Assembly (NCBI GenBank): GCA_030654205.1
Contig: JAURXW010000381.1
Span: 1-6,094, forward strand
DNA from: Bacteriovorax sp.
Lineage (GTDB): Bacteria > Bdellovibrionota > Bacteriovoracia > Bacteriovoracales > Bacteriovoracaceae
Length of the DNA stretch: 6,094 nt
Direction: 5' to 3'
Position 1 is the stretch's first letter; every line of letters starts with the position of its first letter. Shown piece after piece: positions 4,565-6,094 of the stretch. The translations under genes and the position numbers were made by a program. The notes under the pieces were generated by a model, which saw only the letters and a list, made by a program, of their open reading frames with translations, was not told where the DNA came from and ran no database searches.

Positions 4565-6094
4565 TTACTTGCAGTAGTAGTGATGATTCCATTTAAATCC
4601 ACTGTCATAAGGAATTTTTCCAACATTGGAGTCAGATTTTTGAAAATCAAGGATTGAGTCAACGATACTAACAGGAAATGAATCCTCTACGTTTCCAGTA
4701 TTTCCAGTCAAAACGGAGTAAGTTCCTGAAAATGGCTCTGGAGGAAAGGCGCCAAACGCCCCACCGACAATCACATTGCCTCCATCACAATAGGCGCCAC
4801 CCAAGGCCGCTAATTTATCGTAAGTACTGTCTCTGAATTTAGGCTCTCCTGAAAAAGCATTAAAATCCATTTCGGTATCAGTTCCTTTAATTGTAAGACC
4901 ACCACCTGGTTGATCATCGCCAACACCTTCGCTTGAGACGAATTTATTAAAATAAACATGTATGTCAGTACCTTTTGGCAATTTACATATAGAAGATTTT
5001 CCATCTGAACTTAAAACGGCCTTCCCCGAACAACATTTAGATTCGGCCGTAGCCGCTTTTCCAAGTGGTGTACAGCAGGTAAAATCTTTTGAAGAAAATA
5101 CCGCGGCATGATCAACTTTGTTTTGGAAGGTAAACTTTTTCTCGTAATTTCCGTAGTTAGTTGGATCGCTGGTGTTTGGTGAATTGTTGTCATTATAGCG
5201 AGCTATAGGATCTCCTGAATAAGATCCACCAATACCGGCAGTATTAAAATCACTTCTAGTTTTTAGAGCAGGAATAAAAAGACCAGGAACTAAATTATCT
5301 TGATTGTTATTACAATAAAGAGGCTCATAAGTTATTTGAGGTATTCCTAATAATTCGAAACGAGCAAGTTTACTTAAGTAATAGAGTGCGCTTCCCGGCT
5401 CAGCGACTTTAGTGCCTCTTTTATTTTCTAGAGGTTTAAAATCGATAATAACTCCGGCGTATTTCCAGGCATTACCAACGGAGGTGTCACCTTTAACAAT
5501 TACTACTGGACGGTTTTGCGTTTTGGCATTGCTGACTATGCACCAAGTATTATCAGTTGAAATTGAGCTGATGGGATAACCGGCATGAGCTGAGTTTATA
5601 ACATTAGCACACTCTGTAGCATTACCTAGATTACCAGTTATATCAAAAACTACTGGCTGCTGAGGAGTATTGTAAAAATATTTAATATAGACTTTTTTAA
5701 CAAAAGTTGTATTGGCCGAAGTTGTATCCCAGCCAATATAAGCTGGAAGATAAAATTCAACACCATAATCTGTTGATTTACTGGTAAAGAAATTATAGGC
5801 CAAGTTATTTCTTGGATCTACGTCGTATGAAATAGGAGAAAAGTAATAAGGCAAAGGAGAGTAGGGAACATCATTATTTAAAATTTGACTCCAAGGTGTG
5901 CTTCCATCAATTGGATCAATTGTCGGAGATGTATTTAATCTTGAATATCCTGCAGAAGGAGCAAGTATATAATTATCAGCTTCAACTTCCAACGACGGCT
6001 CATAAGCAAGAGGAGATAAAATATTAAACTGTGAAGCGGCTTGATAAGGAATTTGAAGACATCCCGATCCATCTGGAGATTTACAAAAGTTTTC
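4565..6094 (-). CDS. Large unrecognised protein, probably exported and Cys-rich (C-terminal part; start beyond right edge)
   Basis: I do not recognise this protein. The frame is open from the right window edge to the TAA at 4567-4565, giving 509 visible residues. A TTG at 5992 could be taken as a start, but the frame continues upstream for 34 more codons (including CKSPDGSGC) with no stop and no ATG, so this is an internal fragment. The chain is rich in Asn, Gly, Ser, Asp, Pro and Tyr, without long hydrophobic segments or coiled coil. It has only one Met (about 409). Cysteines are at 4, 12, 162, 185, 261, 340, 341, 354, 355, 370, 436 and 508, including a CC-x12-CC-x14-C cluster, and the protein ends NHHYYCK. 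An even Cys number and this composition suggest a disulfide-stabilised extracytoplasmic protein, as inference only. The stop is 44 nt before znuA. Whether it shares a transcript with znuA is unclear; no topical link to zinc uptake is visible. Confidence 0.88.
   Translation of the reverse strand, partial: ENFCKSPDGSGCLQIPYQAASQFNILSPLAYEPSLEVEADNYILAPSAGYSRLNTSPTIDPIDGSTPWSQILNNDVPYSPLPYYFSPISYDVDPRNNLAYNFFTSKSTDYGVEFYLPAYIGWDTTSANTTFVKKVYIKYFYNTPQQPVVFDITGNLGNATECANVINSAHAGYPISSISTDNTWCIVSNAKTQNRPVVIVKGDTSVGNAWKYAGVIIDFKPLENKRGTKVAEPGSALYYLSKLARFELLGIPQITYEPLYCNNNQDNLVPGLFIPALKTRSDFNTAGIGGSYSGDPIARYNDNNSPNTSDPTNYGNYEKKFTFQNKVDHAAVFSSKDFTCCTPLGKAATAESKCCSGKAVLSSDGKSSICKLPKGTDIHVYFNKFVSSEGVGDDQPGGGLTIKGTDTEMDFNAFSGEPKFRDSTYDKLAALGGAYCDGGNVIVGGAFGAFPPEPFSGTYSVLTGNTGNVEDSFPVSIVDSILDFQKSDSNVGKIPYDSGFKWNHHYYCK

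Noticed and set aside
4521..4592. ATG at 4592 as the znuA start
   Set aside because: It would overlap the upstream gene by 28 nt and place 24 extra residues before an otherwise normal signal peptide starting MKIKIVL.
4634..4662. TTGACT with a -10-like hexamer 17 nt downstream as a znuA promoter
   Set aside because: The -35 is good but the -10 position (AAATCT) matches the consensus at only two of six bases, so it is not reported as a promoter.
4810..5193. Two minus-strand frames of 60-64 codons inside the large gene
   Set aside because: They are alternative frames of a continuous long reading frame, with no start signals or domains.
5990..5992. TTG as the start codon of the large protein
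   Set aside because: The frame stays open for a further 34 codons up to the window edge with similar composition and two more Cys, so the TTG encodes an internal Leu and the true start is outside the window.
1..6094. Mobile element, CRISPR array, tRNA/rRNA or riboswitch
   Set aside because: No transposase or integrase, no regularly spaced repeats, no RNA-gene signature; the window is nearly continuous protein-coding sequence on one strand.

Overview
The window comes from a low-GC (roughly 35-40% by eye), Gram-negative bacterium. It is almost entirely coding, and every supportable gene lies on the minus strand, so transcription runs from high to low coordinates. The Gram-negative call rests on the zinc-binding protein: it has a plain Sec-type signal peptide with no lipobox, as expected for a free periplasmic protein. 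The low-GC coding style, the ABC1 kinase and the large Cys-containing exported-looking protein would fit the Bdellovibrionota (Bacteriovorax/Halobacteriovorax-like predatory bacteria). That is an impression, not something the sequence proves.

Layout in transcription order. (1) 6094-4565: the C-terminal 509 residues of a large protein I do not recognise. Its start lies beyond the right edge. It looks secreted or surface-exposed, with 12 cysteines, a double-Cys cluster and a single methionine. (2) 4520-3648, 3651-2803 and 2806-1955: a complete zinc ABC importer in the order znuA (periplasmic binding protein), znuC (ATPase), znuB (membrane permease), joined by two 4-nt ATGA overlaps. (3) 1943-1455: a hotdog-fold acyl-CoA thioesterase of the YciA/ACOT type, 11 nt after znuB. 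(4) 1455-106: an ABC1/AarF/UbiB-family atypical kinase whose start overlaps the thioesterase stop by 1 nt (TAATG). (5) 94-1: the first 31 codons of another exported protein. It starts 11 nt after the kinase and runs off the left edge.

The znuA-to-left-edge block looks like one transcription unit with translational coupling at most junctions. ZnuA should capture Zn2+ in the periplasm, ZnuB should carry it through the inner membrane and ZnuC should power transport. The ligand set (three His, with His rather than Glu at the third position) favours zinc over manganese. Why a thioesterase and an ABC1 kinase (families linked to acyl-CoA turnover and to quinone/lipid metabolism) sit downstream of a zinc importer is not evident from the sequence. 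Shared transcription is the only inference made here.

No RNA gene, insertion sequence, CRISPR array, convincing terminator or convincing promoter was found. The only non-coding gaps are 11, 11 and 44 nt. I see no clearly new biological system. The points most worth following are the unrecognised Cys-rich protein, the operon composition, the A-tracts at two gene overlaps where a -1 slip would fuse adjacent proteins, and an excess of GGCC for this base composition.
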